In this document: in pieces, positions 26,665-35,282 of the stretch
Layout: each line of letters opens with the position of its first letter
How positions within the stretch are numbered: the first letter of the stretch is position 1
NCBI RefSeq assembly: GCF_010500845.1
Contig: NZ_JAAAMI010000001.1
Location: 930,001-994,000 of the forward strand
Length of the DNA: 64,000 bases
Origin: Flagellimonas sediminis
GTDB lineage: Bacteria; Bacteroidota; Bacteroidia; Flavobacteriales; Flavobacteriaceae
Direction: 5' to 3'
The notes under the pieces: generated by a model
The model's input: only the letters and a program-made list of their open reading frames with translations
The model's database searches: none
Told to the model about the DNA's origin: nothing
Program-made: the position numbers and the translations under genes

Positions 26665-27073
26665 ATCGAGGATGAGCAATTTAGCTTGAATGAAAATAAA
26701 GGTTAGATATTGTTTTAATTTCTATCAAAAATTAACATTTGACATCCTCATCTCCGAATCCCAAATTGACAAAGATTGATAATCCATCCATCATTAAACC
26801 ATTTTCCCACTGTTGATAACTCAAATTCTTTCAATTTCTCAAAATTCTGGTTAATCCCAAAAGGTTCGATTTCTAAACATATGTAATTTGTCAAATTACA
26901 TTTAGTGTCATTTAACCTGAATTATTTCAAATATCTGTTTATCAGTTCTTTGTGGATAACTAATATCAATTTGGCCCAAATACAGCCTTCTTTTGTTTCT
27001 ACCTTTATTCCAAGAATTCTACAAGAGAAAACAAAAGCGCTTTTGTTCATTTTTTAATCCAAAAAGGAAACAA
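26665..27073. other. AT-rich noncoding left end of the element
   Basis: No convincing gene. The AT-rich stretch contains a perfect inverted repeat with one-base spacer (ATGTAATTTG / CAAATTACAT, 26881-26901), a perfect DnaA-box TGTGGATAA (26951-26959), and a near match TGTTGATAA (26811-26819). It probably holds the promoter and operator of the replication/mobilization operon. Confidence 0.55.
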
Positions 27074-27358
27074 ATGGACAATTTATTGATACTTGAACGG
27101 CTAGATCGTTTGGAACGGCTCATGATAGCCAATAAAGAGGTACTCACTTTTGAAGAGACCTGTGACTATACCGGGATTTCCAGAAGCTATCTGTACAAGC
27201 TGACCGCAGCAGGAAATATCCCGCATTCCAAGCCCAATGGGAAAATGATATTCTTTGAAAGGAAAAAGCTGAATGGATGGCTTCTCCAAAACAGTAGATT
27301 GACCCAAGAAGAAGTCAATGGGAAGGCTTTGGAGCACTCATTTAAAATTAAGGGGTAA
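27074..27358 (+). CDS. excisionase/MerR-like helix-turn-helix protein of the element
   Basis: 94 residues. A short coiled N-terminal helix (ILERLDRLERLMI) is followed by an HTH_17-type winged helix (LTFEETCDYTGISRSYLYKLTAAGNIPHSKPNGKMIFFERKKLNGWL) typical of excisionase/DNA-binding proteins encoded beside VapE/primase genes in Bacteroidota mobile elements. The ATG at 27074 was taken; the open frame extends upstream into AT-rich sequence unlike coding DNA. Its stop overlaps the VapE start (TAATG). Confidence 0.85.
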   Translation: MDNLLILERLDRLERLMIANKEVLTFEETCDYTGISRSYLYKLTAAGNIPHSKPNGKMIFFERKKLNGWLLQNSRLTQEEVNGKALEHSFKIKG

Positions 27359-28566
27359 TGGCTTCTATCAAGCATGAGGGCAATCTTTATTTTGTCAAGG
27401 ACTCTAAGAAGAAAACGGTGTTTGACTACACCATGGAATATCTGGAGGCCAAATATGATATAATGTACAATGAGATTTCCCATGACTTTCAAATCGCATT
27501 AAAGGGTTCAAGGGATTGGCATTACTTGAACCTGAACTCCCTTATTATAGAATTGGCCAAGGCCGGGGTGGATATCCCGACCGGAAAACTGGAGATACTG
27601 ATACGATCAGAGTGGATTTCCAAGTACAATCCCATTAAGGAGTATTTCAACAACCTCCCGAAATGGGACGGAGAGGACTATATCCTAAAGTTGGCGTCTT
27701 ATGTGCCGACCTATGAGAAAAAGGCATTTAACTATCATTTCAAAAAATGGTTGGTCCGTGCCATTAGATGTGCTGTTGAACCCAATTATTTCAATAAGCA
27801 GGCTTTCGTGCTCTCCCATCAGGGACAAAACTCTGGTAAGTCCACATGGTGCCGATTTCTGTGCCCGCCCGAGCTTAGTGAATACATGGCCGAGGACATC
27901 AGCAATGACAAGGATGCACGGATACAGCTGTGCCGGAATTTTTTGTACAATCTTGATGAACTGGCCGTGCTGTCCAAAAAGGATGTGAATGCCCTAAAGT
28001 CGTTTTTTTCCAAGACCTTTATAAATGAACGCCTGCCATATGATAGAAAGAATACGACCCTGTCCCGGATTTGCTCCTTTGTGGGCTCCACCAATATGTC
28101 GTCCTTTTTGAACGATGAGACCGGGTCGGTCCGTTGGCTCTGTTTTGAGCTAAAGGGAAAAATAGATTTTTCGTATTCAAAAGAGGTCGATATCAACAAG
28201 ATCTGGTCACAGGCGTATCATTTGGCCTACTCGGACCCCAACTTTGATTCCGAACTTTCCATTGAGGACATCCAGGAGAATGAAGAACGGAACAGGAAGT
28301 ATACCAAATTGACCTCCGAACAAGAAGTGGTTGCCAAATACTATGAAAAATCCAATGATATGAAAGACTTCAGGACGGCATCGGATATCATGGTAGAGAT
28401 TGCATGTCTCAACCTTAGGTTGAACCATATAAATATTGGGAGAGCACTCGCTGGGTTTGGTTTTCAAAAAGTAAAGCATCCCAAACGACAGGTTTATGGC
28501 TATTTGTCCCGACCCCTCTTTGGGGGAAGCCCCTGGGAAATGGAATTTGCAAAGAAAGAAGAATAG
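27358..28566 (+). CDS. VapE-like (virulence-associated E) helicase, element replication protein
   Basis: 402 residues. Residues 1-85 are an N-terminal accessory region. From about 95 the VapE/D5-like P-loop NTPase follows, with Walker A GQNSGKST (LSHQGQNSGKSTWCRFL), Walker B-like FLYNLDELAVLSK, and sensor/arginine-finger-like NTTLSRICSFVGSTN. In staphylococcal pathogenicity islands the related protein unwinds the island's own origin. Here it lies just upstream of a repeat array and a primase gene, which suggests the same job. Confidence 0.88.
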   Translation: MASIKHEGNLYFVKDSKKKTVFDYTMEYLEAKYDIMYNEISHDFQIALKGSRDWHYLNLNSLIIELAKAGVDIPTGKLEILIRSEWISKYNPIKEYFNNLPKWDGEDYILKLASYVPTYEKKAFNYHFKKWLVRAIRCAVEPNYFNKQAFVLSHQGQNSGKSTWCRFLCPPELSEYMAEDISNDKDARIQLCRNFLYNLDELAVLSKKDVNALKSFFSKTFINERLPYDRKNTTLSRICSFVGSTNMSSFLNDETGSVRWLCFELKGKIDFSYSKEVDINKIWSQAYHLAYSDPNFDSELSIEDIQENEERNRKYTKLTSEQEVVAKYYEKSNDMKDFRTASDIMVEIACLNLRLNHINIGRALAGFGFQKVKHPKRQVYGYLSRPLFGGSPWEMEFAKKEE

Positions 28567-28751
28567 TACCTACCTAATTACCTAAAGAAGTCTAAAGCCA
28601 AAGAGCATGGGCAAAACTTTAGGTAGGATATATAACTTCCATCTTACCTAGAGGTTACCTAACCTACCTAATGGGTAAGATAGGTAAGTTGAAAAAATAT
28701 CTGACCTAGCTTGAAAACCCACGTCATCATTGGGTTAGGTAGGGAGGTAGG
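28567..28751. repeat. iteron-like array of TACCTA/TAGGTA, putative origin of replication
   Basis: In 185 bases between the VapE and primase genes, TACCTA or its complement occurs at 28567 (twice, TACCTACCTA), 28579, 28620 (TAGGTAGG), 28645, 28656, 28665, 28681 (TAGGTA) and 28736 (TAGGTAGG), with one-mismatch copies ACCTA at 28662, GACCTAG near 28703 and GAGGTAGG at 28744. The copies occur in both orientations around short AT-rich stretches. The same motif is not clustered elsewhere in the window. Confidence 0.7.
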
Positions 28752-28773
28752 AGAAATAACAAAATTTGAGACA

Positions 28774-29685
28774 ATGAGAAGAAAAACTACATATATAATG
28801 GACTGCGAAAAAGCCCGCAACATTGACATCGTATCCACGCTGGCCAAGTCGGGGCACTTTCCAGTCCGGAAAACGGAAAAAGAAGCTTGGTTCCTCAGCC
28901 CGTTTCGGACCGAGACCCAAGCCTCTTTCAAGGTATCATTGAAGGAAAACTACTGGATAGACTTCGGGACCTTCGAAGGGGGCAGAACCATAGACCTGAT
29001 AATGAAAATGAATAACTGTTCGGTAAAGGAGGCCCTGGAACGATTATCCGGGAACATTGACCATTTTTCTTTTCACTGGCGGCCGAATCCAACCAAGACG
29101 GAACATAGGACCAACCCGATTCAAATCATCCAGGAAAAGGAAATCGAACACAGAGCTCTTCAAAACTATTTGCAATCTAGAAAAATATCCACTAGGACTT
29201 CAAGAAAACTCTGCGGGGAGGTCCATTATAAAATAGGTGGTAGGAAATACTTTGCCATTGGACTCCGGAACAGGTCGGGAGGCTGGGAACTGCGAAACAG
29301 ATATTGGAAAGGGTCCACTTCTCCCAAGGATGTTTCGATCATAGGGAACAGCTTTAAGAAATTGGCCATTACGGAAGGCATGTTCGATATGCTCACCCTA
29401 ATGGAGCTGATGCCAGAATTCGGAAACAGCCATGACCTTTTGATATTGAACACCACGGCCTTTGTAAAACGGATGATTTCTGAAATAGGGGAATATGAAA
29501 GTGTGGAACTGTTTCTTGATAGGGACAGAACGGGGATGAGAATGACGGAACTTTTATTGGAAAGGTGTCCGAACAGTAGGGATTTGTCCTTCCTCTATGA
29601 AGGTTTTAAAGATATAAACGAATGGAAGGTAAAAAGCGCGAAGGATGAAGTTTGGCAACGAATTCAAGATGTGTCATTGTCATGA
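28774..29685 (+). CDS. toprim-domain primase of the element
   Basis: About 303 residues from the ATG at 28774; an ATG at 28798 (MDCEKARNIDIV) is an alternative. The N-terminus resembles the CHC2 zinc-finger primase domain (WFLSPFRTETQASFKVSLKENYWIDFG) but lacks the zinc-binding cysteines. The C-terminal toprim domain has the Glu in LAITEGMFDMLTL and the DxD-like FLDRDRTGM. It would make primers for element replication with the VapE-like helicase. It lies immediately after the iteron-like array. Confidence 0.85.
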   Translation: MRRKTTYIMDCEKARNIDIVSTLAKSGHFPVRKTEKEAWFLSPFRTETQASFKVSLKENYWIDFGTFEGGRTIDLIMKMNNCSVKEALERLSGNIDHFSFHWRPNPTKTEHRTNPIQIIQEKEIEHRALQNYLQSRKISTRTSRKLCGEVHYKIGGRKYFAIGLRNRSGGWELRNRYWKGSTSPKDVSIIGNSFKKLAITEGMFDMLTLMELMPEFGNSHDLLILNTTAFVKRMISEIGEYESVELFLDRDRTGMRMTELLLERCPNSRDLSFLYEGFKDINEWKVKSAKDEVWQRIQDVSLS

Positions 29686-29730
29686 CAAATCTTGCTTTTG
29701 CTCCCGAAGGTCGCAAAAGTTGATAGGAAA

Positions 29731-30027
29731 ATGAAGAAGGAGTTCGTCCAGTTCCGATGCTCGGTCTACGAGAAGAAACTGCTGAAGGTCAAGGCCCGGA
29801 AGAGCGGTCTTTCCATTAGTGAGTACTGTCGCCGTGCCGCCTTCGAAGACCGTATTGTGGAGCGGATGACGGACGAACAGATAGAGGCCTATAAGCTATT
29901 GGTGAAGTACCAACGCAACTTTAAGTTGATCACCAATATGTTCAGAAAGCGGAACCCCAGATTAGCGGAGGAAACGGCCCAACTGGCCAAAGAGATACGA
30001 CAACACCTTTTAAACTTCAGGAAATGA
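29731..30027 (+). CDS. mobC: MobC-like mobilization protein
   Basis: 98 residues of the MobC/relaxosome accessory type: a ribbon-helix-helix-like N-terminus (KEFVQFRCSVYEKKLLKVKARKSGLSISEYCRRAAF) that should bind oriT, and a helical C-terminus (LLVKYQRNFKLITNMFRKRNP). The ATG at 29731 was taken over an upstream TTG. The stop overlaps the relaxase start by four bases (ATGA). Confidence 0.87.
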   Translation: MKKEFVQFRCSVYEKKLLKVKARKSGLSISEYCRRAAFEDRIVERMTDEQIEAYKLLVKYQRNFKLITNMFRKRNPRLAEETAQLAKEIRQHLLNFRK

Positions 30028-30893
30028 TAGGCATGGGAAAATCCATATCGCACACCGCAGCCTCCATGAGCTACGGAATGAACGAGGAGAAAGAAGCCGA
30101 AATCATCCACAGCCAATATCTGGCCGGGGAGACCCCAAGGGAGATCACCGAGGAGTTCAGGATCATCCAAGAGCAGAACGAGCTGTGCAAAAAGAACACG
30201 CTCAGCTTTGTGCTGAGTCCCACCATCGAGGACGGCAAGAAATTGGAAGCAGAGCAGCTCAAGGAAATGACCGAACGGTTCCTTAAGGAAATGAGGCTGA
30301 GGGAACATCAGGCCGTGGCATTTGTCCATAGGGACAAGGAGCATCTACATGTCCACCTGTATGCGAACCGTATAAGTTTTGAGGGCAAGACCTACAATGA
30401 CAGTTTCATTGGAAAACGTAGTCAACAGATGGCCGAGCGGGTGGCCAGACAGATGGAACTTACCACGGTAAGGGAGGCACAGCAGGAAAAACTGTACCGG
30501 ATGCAGGAACTCCGGTCTGAAATACAGCGGATCCATGAAAGGGTCATGGCCAGGGACAGGCCAGGGGACTTTGACCAGTACATCAAATCGATGGAGCAAA
30601 ACAATATAAAGGTCATCCCGAGCATCAACAAACAGAACCGGTTACAGGGCTTCCGTTTTGAGTACAAGGGAACCAACCTAAAGGGAAGCGAAGTGCACCG
30701 TTCCATGTCCATGGGCAGGATAGCGGGCCAAATGAACTTTGAAAAGGAAAGGGCACAGCGGATTGCCAAGGACAAGAGCATGGAACTTTTGGGTAGGACA
30801 GTGAATGTCCCAATGAGTTTCACCAAGACCATCATCAATAAAACCATCAAGCTGGCCATAAAAGTGGTCAGGGACACTGGAATAGGAATCTAA
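30024..30893 (+). CDS. mobB: relaxase/mobilization nuclease, MobB type
   Basis: 289 residues. The N-terminal relaxase fold has a conserved GKSISHTAASMSYGMN opening and the three-His metal motif H107-L-H109-V-H111 (EHLHVHLYANRI). A candidate catalytic tyrosine is Y17 in MSYGMN. The C-terminal third is basic and helical. It nicks oriT and pilots the strand during mobilization. It is shorter than many MobB relaxases, but no frameshift is visible. Confidence 0.9.
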   Translation: MIGMGKSISHTAASMSYGMNEEKEAEIIHSQYLAGETPREITEEFRIIQEQNELCKKNTLSFVLSPTIEDGKKLEAEQLKEMTERFLKEMRLREHQAVAFVHRDKEHLHVHLYANRISFEGKTYNDSFIGKRSQQMAERVARQMELTTVREAQQEKLYRMQELRSEIQRIHERVMARDRPGDFDQYIKSMEQNNIKVIPSINKQNRLQGFRFEYKGTNLKGSEVHRSMSMGRIAGQMNFEKERAQRIAKDKSMELLGRTVNVPMSFTKTIINKTIKLAIKVVRDTGIGI

Positions 30894-30903
30894 ACAGAAC
30901 ATC

Positions 30904-31359
30904 ATGGCAAAACTGGATGAAATAGCGGAACTGCTGACCGAGGAGATCAACGGCTTTGAGAAGAGCATCGGCCGATTGGAAAGGGTACATGAAAATTTGC
31001 AAAATCTCCCATTGAGGCCTGATACCACTGAGATCAGAGCACTTCTAAAAGAATACAGTAACGATCAAAAGAAGACCATTGAGGAACAGCAAAGTTTGAT
31101 GCAAAGTATCCTTCACAAGGTGGAGAAATCAATTCTATTGCCCAGTTGGGCCATAAAACTGTCCTGGGGATTGTTGGTCTGTGTGCTGTTGGTACTTGGA
31201 TTTTCGGTCTTTCAGTTATCAAGGATATTAAAGAAGGAAGAGGTAGCATATATCAAAGGAGGGGACAGTGCCATGGGACATTATGGGGCATTCCTTGATG
31301 AGAGCCCACAGGCAAAGGAACTCTACCAAAAATGGTTGGAAGAAAAAGGCAAAAAGTAG
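30904..31359 (+). CDS. mobilization-operon protein with coiled coil and one TM helix
   Basis: 151 residues. The N-terminus (LDEIAELLTEEINGFEKSIGRLERVHENLQ) is a coiled coil, a transmembrane helix lies at about 85-106 (LSWGLLVCVLLVLGFSVFQL), and the C-terminus ends in a charged helix. Small proteins of this kind follow relaxase genes in Bacteroidota elements; I recall the family as DUF6730, not certain. It starts 10 bp after the relaxase stop and could link the relaxosome to a membrane coupling protein, which is inference. Confidence 0.78.
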   Translation: MAKLDEIAELLTEEINGFEKSIGRLERVHENLQNLPLRPDTTEIRALLKEYSNDQKKTIEEQQSLMQSILHKVEKSILLPSWAIKLSWGLLVCVLLVLGFSVFQLSRILKKEEVAYIKGGDSAMGHYGAFLDESPQAKELYQKWLEEKGKK

Positions 31360-31371
31360 GACAGCGCCCTA

Positions 31372-31419
31372 TCCTATTTTTGATAAACGCTTTTCTTCCC
31401 GAACGCTACAAAAATAGGA
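31372..31419. repeat. inverted repeat downstream of mob operon, candidate oriT or terminator
   Basis: Perfect 11-bp arms TCCTATTTTTG (31372-31382) and CAAAAATAGGA (31409-31419) are separated by 26 bases that contain a direct repeat ACGCT. It lies 13 bp after the stop of the last mob-operon gene. The T-rich arm and size fit either a transfer origin dyad or a long-loop terminator. Confidence 0.5.
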
Positions 31420-31598
31420 CAGGATCCATGCGCTGAAGTCGGGGTAAGATTTGGGATTTACGGATTATTACATTTTTCACATGCTACTTTTAATGGTTTT
31501 TAAAATAGCTTGAGAGGATGATTAAAGTTCAAAATGCTTTACAAGGCCCTAATCTTATATAATAGACATTTGGCAGGCGTTCAACAGTTTAATCTCCA

Positions 31599-33968
31599 AT
31601 GAGAATGTGTTATCTTTATTTCATTGTGATAGGTACTAAAAGCATAAATAAAATCTTCTTTTTTTTGATTCTGTCTGTTGCTGCGTATGGACAAGAAGCA
31701 GCAACCATAGATACAGAAGCCCCAAGATTGCTTGAAAGTATACATTTACACTTGAATAAAACGACTTTTTTCAAAGGTGAACGCCTTTGGTTTAAGGCCT
31801 ATATAAAGAATCAAAACCAGGGGTTACCCTCAGCAACCACCACGAATCTACACGTTGGCCTTTTTTCAAACGATGGGAAGGTTTTAATGCATAAAATGTT
31901 TATGGCCGACAATGGTATTTCCCATGGTGATTTAGCAATTGATTCGACATTTGTTGAAGATTCATACTATTTGATGGCATGGACCAACTATATGAAGAAT
32001 TTTGAGGTTGCCACACCATTTCTTCAAAAGATAAAAATAATCGGAATAACCAAGCAATCGACAATAAATACCAATAACGATGTTTCTATTTTGATTTATC
32101 CCGAAGGGCAACACATTGTAGCAGACGCCTACAATAGTGTAGGTTTGATGATTTTTAATGAGAATCTACATCCAATAAAGACGGATGGAATTCAGCTGAT
32201 GACGGGAGATGGCGAACAAATTCAGTCAAATATTCAAACAAATCAGTTGGGTCAAGGTAGGTTTGGATTTTTTGCGGATCCTACCAAATCATATCTTCTT
32301 AAATTCCAAGATGCAAACGGTCTTTGGAATACCAAAAAACTGGAAATTGAGCTAGAACAGGGGACGGGCATCAGTGTGGATAACACAGCAAAAGACGTTG
32401 TTGTTCTAAGCCCTAAAAGGTCAAAATCTGTTTTGGATTCAAGTGATACCGAGAAATTTTCAATGGCTATCTATAACTATATAAACGGTAATTTCATTCT
32501 TCGGTATGAGCTCGATAAGGATAACAATCCTATTTCTGTAGACCGTAATCAAATTCCCAACGGAATCAACACAGCAGTAATTTTGGACGAAACTATGCGA
32601 CCCGTATCGCAACGTATGTTTTTTAACAAACCGAGATGGGGTAAAGATGTACATTCAATAGAAGTGAGCTATTGCCTTAACCAAAGCCAAGATTCCCTTC
32701 AGATAGATTTAATCCTTCCTAATGGAAGCCCAACGGCTGATATAAGTATGTCGGTGCTTCCCTCTGAATCAAATGCATATTTTCCTAACAATTCTATAGC
32801 TTCATCCTTCTTGGTACAGCCTTTTCTCAGGCAACAGTTTATTGATGGTCGCTATTTTTTTGAAGGTAAAGAACGTTCAAGGGATTATCAAATGGATACT
32901 AGATTGCTCATGGAAGGAACTGAAAAGTTTAACCAATATGTTAAGTCGGGGCATAACCAAAGTAATAGATATGAATTTGAGAAAAACATTGCTTTTAAAG
33001 GCAAGATTTTGGATGCCGACCTCAAAAATGAAAAACAAGTTTCTTTAATGTCGCAAACATTAGGCGCCATAAATCTTTTTGACCTTTCAAAAGATAAGAA
33101 CTTCAAAGGAGACCTTCCTTTGTTTGAGGGAGATTCTATCTTGGTAAGTGTCTTGAACGAAAAAGGAAAACTCAGAAAACCTAAAGCGGAACTGTATTTT
33201 GACGATTACCATGTGGACACTTTTGAATATTCAAAATGGTTGGTGAATTTGAGTCAGATTGAACCAGAAGCTTTGGTTTTAGAAATAGATGAAGACCTGA
33301 ACCTAGCAGAAAGGACGATATCCCTTGATGAAGTCGTTGTTTCGGAAAAAATGAAGGATAACACCAAATTCCAAATAACCGCTTTGGCTGAAGGACGAAT
33401 AATTGATAAAGAGACAGTGAATCGATATAGGTCTTTTCAAAATTATGTCCATATATTGGGCTTTCTTACTCGTCTGAAACCAGAAGAAGGGGGTATTGGG
33501 GTATATATTATTGACCCTCCTGGCCTTAGGGCTGTACCGGTGTTTGTTGAAGGTATGATGGCCAGCCCGGTTGAGCTGATGAACATGCCACTTTCTTCTA
33601 TAAAATCAATGATTTATAGCAAAAGCAGACAAGGACCTTTTATTTCACTGTCATTACGGTATGATTATGATGAATTGTTTGACAGAGTAAGGTTTACAAG
33701 TCTTTCCGTGCTTGGGGGTTTCAGTCGAACACAAAGCTATTTTAGCCCAAATTATCCAGATTACACCTCATTTTTGTACAAGAGATATGGTGCCATTTGG
33801 TGGGAAAGCCAAATTGAGGTCAACTCAAAAATTCCATATTCAATCACTGTACCCTTAAATGAACAGAAAGAGGTGAGGGTTATTATTGAAGGGATGTCTT
33901 CAAATGGATTATTATTCTATACCGAACAAATCTGCAGGCTTTTAGAAAGTAATTATTCCGAAAACTAA
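31599..33968 (+). CDS. cargo protein: secreted MG2-like/plug-like surface protein
   Basis: 789 residues with a signal-type N-terminus (KIFFFLILSVAAYGQ), then LESIHLHLNKTTFFKGERLWFKAYI, the opening seen in Bacteroidota proteins with macroglobulin MG2-like domains. A middle carrying beta-rich segments is followed by a C-terminal third with EVVVSEK near residue 580 and PEEGGIGVYIID, reminiscent of a TonB-receptor plug. Codon use is clearly more AT-rich than in the mob and replication genes next to it. It is the only cargo gene; its role is unknown. Protein-binding or outer-membrane work is inferred from fold-like features only. Confidence 0.7.
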   Translation: MRMCYLYFIVIGTKSINKIFFFLILSVAAYGQEAATIDTEAPRLLESIHLHLNKTTFFKGERLWFKAYIKNQNQGLPSATTTNLHVGLFSNDGKVLMHKMFMADNGISHGDLAIDSTFVEDSYYLMAWTNYMKNFEVATPFLQKIKIIGITKQSTINTNNDVSILIYPEGQHIVADAYNSVGLMIFNENLHPIKTDGIQLMTGDGEQIQSNIQTNQLGQGRFGFFADPTKSYLLKFQDANGLWNTKKLEIELEQGTGISVDNTAKDVVVLSPKRSKSVLDSSDTEKFSMAIYNYINGNFILRYELDKDNNPISVDRNQIPNGINTAVILDETMRPVSQRMFFNKPRWGKDVHSIEVSYCLNQSQDSLQIDLILPNGSPTADISMSVLPSESNAYFPNNSIASSFLVQPFLRQQFIDGRYFFEGKERSRDYQMDTRLLMEGTEKFNQYVKSGHNQSNRYEFEKNIAFKGKILDADLKNEKQVSLMSQTLGAINLFDLSKDKNFKGDLPLFEGDSILVSVLNEKGKLRKPKAELYFDDYHVDTFEYSKWLVNLSQIEPEALVLEIDEDLNLAERTISLDEVVVSEKMKDNTKFQITALAEGRIIDKETVNRYRSFQNYVHILGFLTRLKPEEGGIGVYIIDPPGLRAVPVFVEGMMASPVELMNMPLSSIKSMIYSKSRQGPFISLSLRYDYDELFDRVRFTSLSVLGGFSRTQSYFSPNYPDYTSFLYKRYGAIWWESQIEVNSKIPYSITVPLNEQKEVRVIIEGMSSNGLLFYTEQICRLLESNYSEN

Positions 33969-34068
33969 TCCATATGATAATTATAGTATAAGATATCGGT
34001 CAAGTATCTCTTATCCATAATCAATAGACCTATCTACTTTAAAAGTGATGGTTTCTTGTAGTAATGTG

Positions 34069-35142
34069 CTATAGGGTAATTAAATCAACATTAAGAGAAG
34101 GTAGTTTGTCAATTGCTTCATCCTGTAATCGTTGAACATGATTAAGGTATTTCAAAGTACTTCTGGTTGAGCTATGACCCATGGCATCGGCAACAGTTTT
34201 GAGGTTGGCTCCATTGATAAGTAATTGACAGGCAAAAGTATGCCGGGCACAATAAAAGGTAATGTGCTTTTCAATTTGGGCCCTATTAACCCAGTAGCGT
34301 ATTGCTTTGTTGGCTCCATTATCACTTAATGATTGTATATTGAAAATAAAATCATCTTTTTCCCCTGGTTTGCCCAAGATGTCAAGAGCTGTTTGATTAA
34401 GTCTGTTATTAATCAGTTCCCCTGTTTTGTTTCTAGTTGTTATCAGTCGGCCCTTGTTTATATTTCTCCATTTGAGCTTTCGGATTTCGGCAAGGCCAAG
34501 GGAAGTGAAGCAAGCAAATAGAAAGGCTCTTTTTACTGCAGTATTTCCACATTTGGTATTGGCAAGTATTTGAAGTTCATCCTTATCCAAAACTTGTTTT
34601 TTTAATGTATCGTCTTTGTTCGGATTGGAAAACCTTATGTCTGCTGTTGGCATTTCATTCAGGTAACCTTGAATTTTTGCGGCTTTTAAAACTTTCTTGA
34701 ACCTAGTGAAATAGTTATGTGCCGTTTCACCGGCCAGACCTGCATCATGTATCAAATAATCTTTGAACAAGGTCATGGTTTTGGGACCGATCCCCGTAAT
34801 GGTTAACCTCGGATTGTTGACAGCCTCTTTAAATTTCTCCACAGAGCTTGCTACAATGCGTACATCCTTGTTTTTATAATCCTGAATGTATTTTTCTGCA
34901 AAAACAAAAAAATTAATCTTCTTTAGGTGCTGCGGAATATGCCCTGTTTCATCGGACAAAACTTCCAATTCCCTGTTGGCACGAATTCTTTCGGCAATTC
35001 TTTTTTTTTCAAATTTGGAAGGGTCCTTGGGTAGTATTTTTATTTTTAGAAATTCCCTCCACCTTTCTCCGTTATGATGGATGTCCAGATAGAGGCTTTT
35101 TGCTCCTGATTTTAAAGTTCTGCTTCGAAGTTGTACTGACAT
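34069..35142 (-). CDS. int: tyrosine recombinase (element integrase)
   Basis: 357 residues of the Bacteroidota tyrosine-recombinase type. The N-terminus holds an Arm-DNA-binding region (MSVQLRSRTLKSGAKSLYLDIHHNGERWREFL). The core-binding domain follows, and the catalytic domain contains the first Arg (LAEIRKLKWRN), the box H-x-x-R equivalent CARHTFACQLL, and the nucleophile Y332 in LKYLNHV. The ATG at 35142 was taken. The gene lies 140 bp from the right att repeat, pointing inward, and its start region contains the subterminal repeat, so it may be autoregulated. Confidence 0.94.
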   Translation of the reverse strand: MSVQLRSRTLKSGAKSLYLDIHHNGERWREFLKIKILPKDPSKFEKKRIAERIRANRELEVLSDETGHIPQHLKKINFFVFAEKYIQDYKNKDVRIVASSVEKFKEAVNNPRLTITGIGPKTMTLFKDYLIHDAGLAGETAHNYFTRFKKVLKAAKIQGYLNEMPTADIRFSNPNKDDTLKKQVLDKDELQILANTKCGNTAVKRAFLFACFTSLGLAEIRKLKWRNINKGRLITTRNKTGELINNRLNQTALDILGKPGEKDDFIFNIQSLSDNGANKAIRYWVNRAQIEKHITFYCARHTFACQLLINGANLKTVADAMGHSSTRSTLKYLNHVQRLQDEAIDKLPSLNVDLITL

Positions 35143-35148
35143 AAAAAA

Positions 35149-35172
35149 GTGACGTAAGAGTGACGGTTTTTG
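35149..35172 (+). repeat. right copy of subterminal repeat (likely integrase arm site)
   Basis: GTGACGTAAGAGTGACGG followed by TTTTTG, nearly identical to 26641-26664, six bases upstream of the integrase ATG. Confidence 0.6.
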
Positions 35173-35282
35173 TCTAAAAATACGAAATGAAGGGAAAATA
35201 AACAAGAGATAAATCTATATAAATAATTGATATACAACTAATTATAAACAAATAGCATCAAATAAAATTAAACTGAAATTCA

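Noticed and set aside
31599-33968. Cargo as a TonB-dependent receptor
   Set aside because: It has plug-like segments but no beta-barrel of the needed length and no TonB box that I can see.
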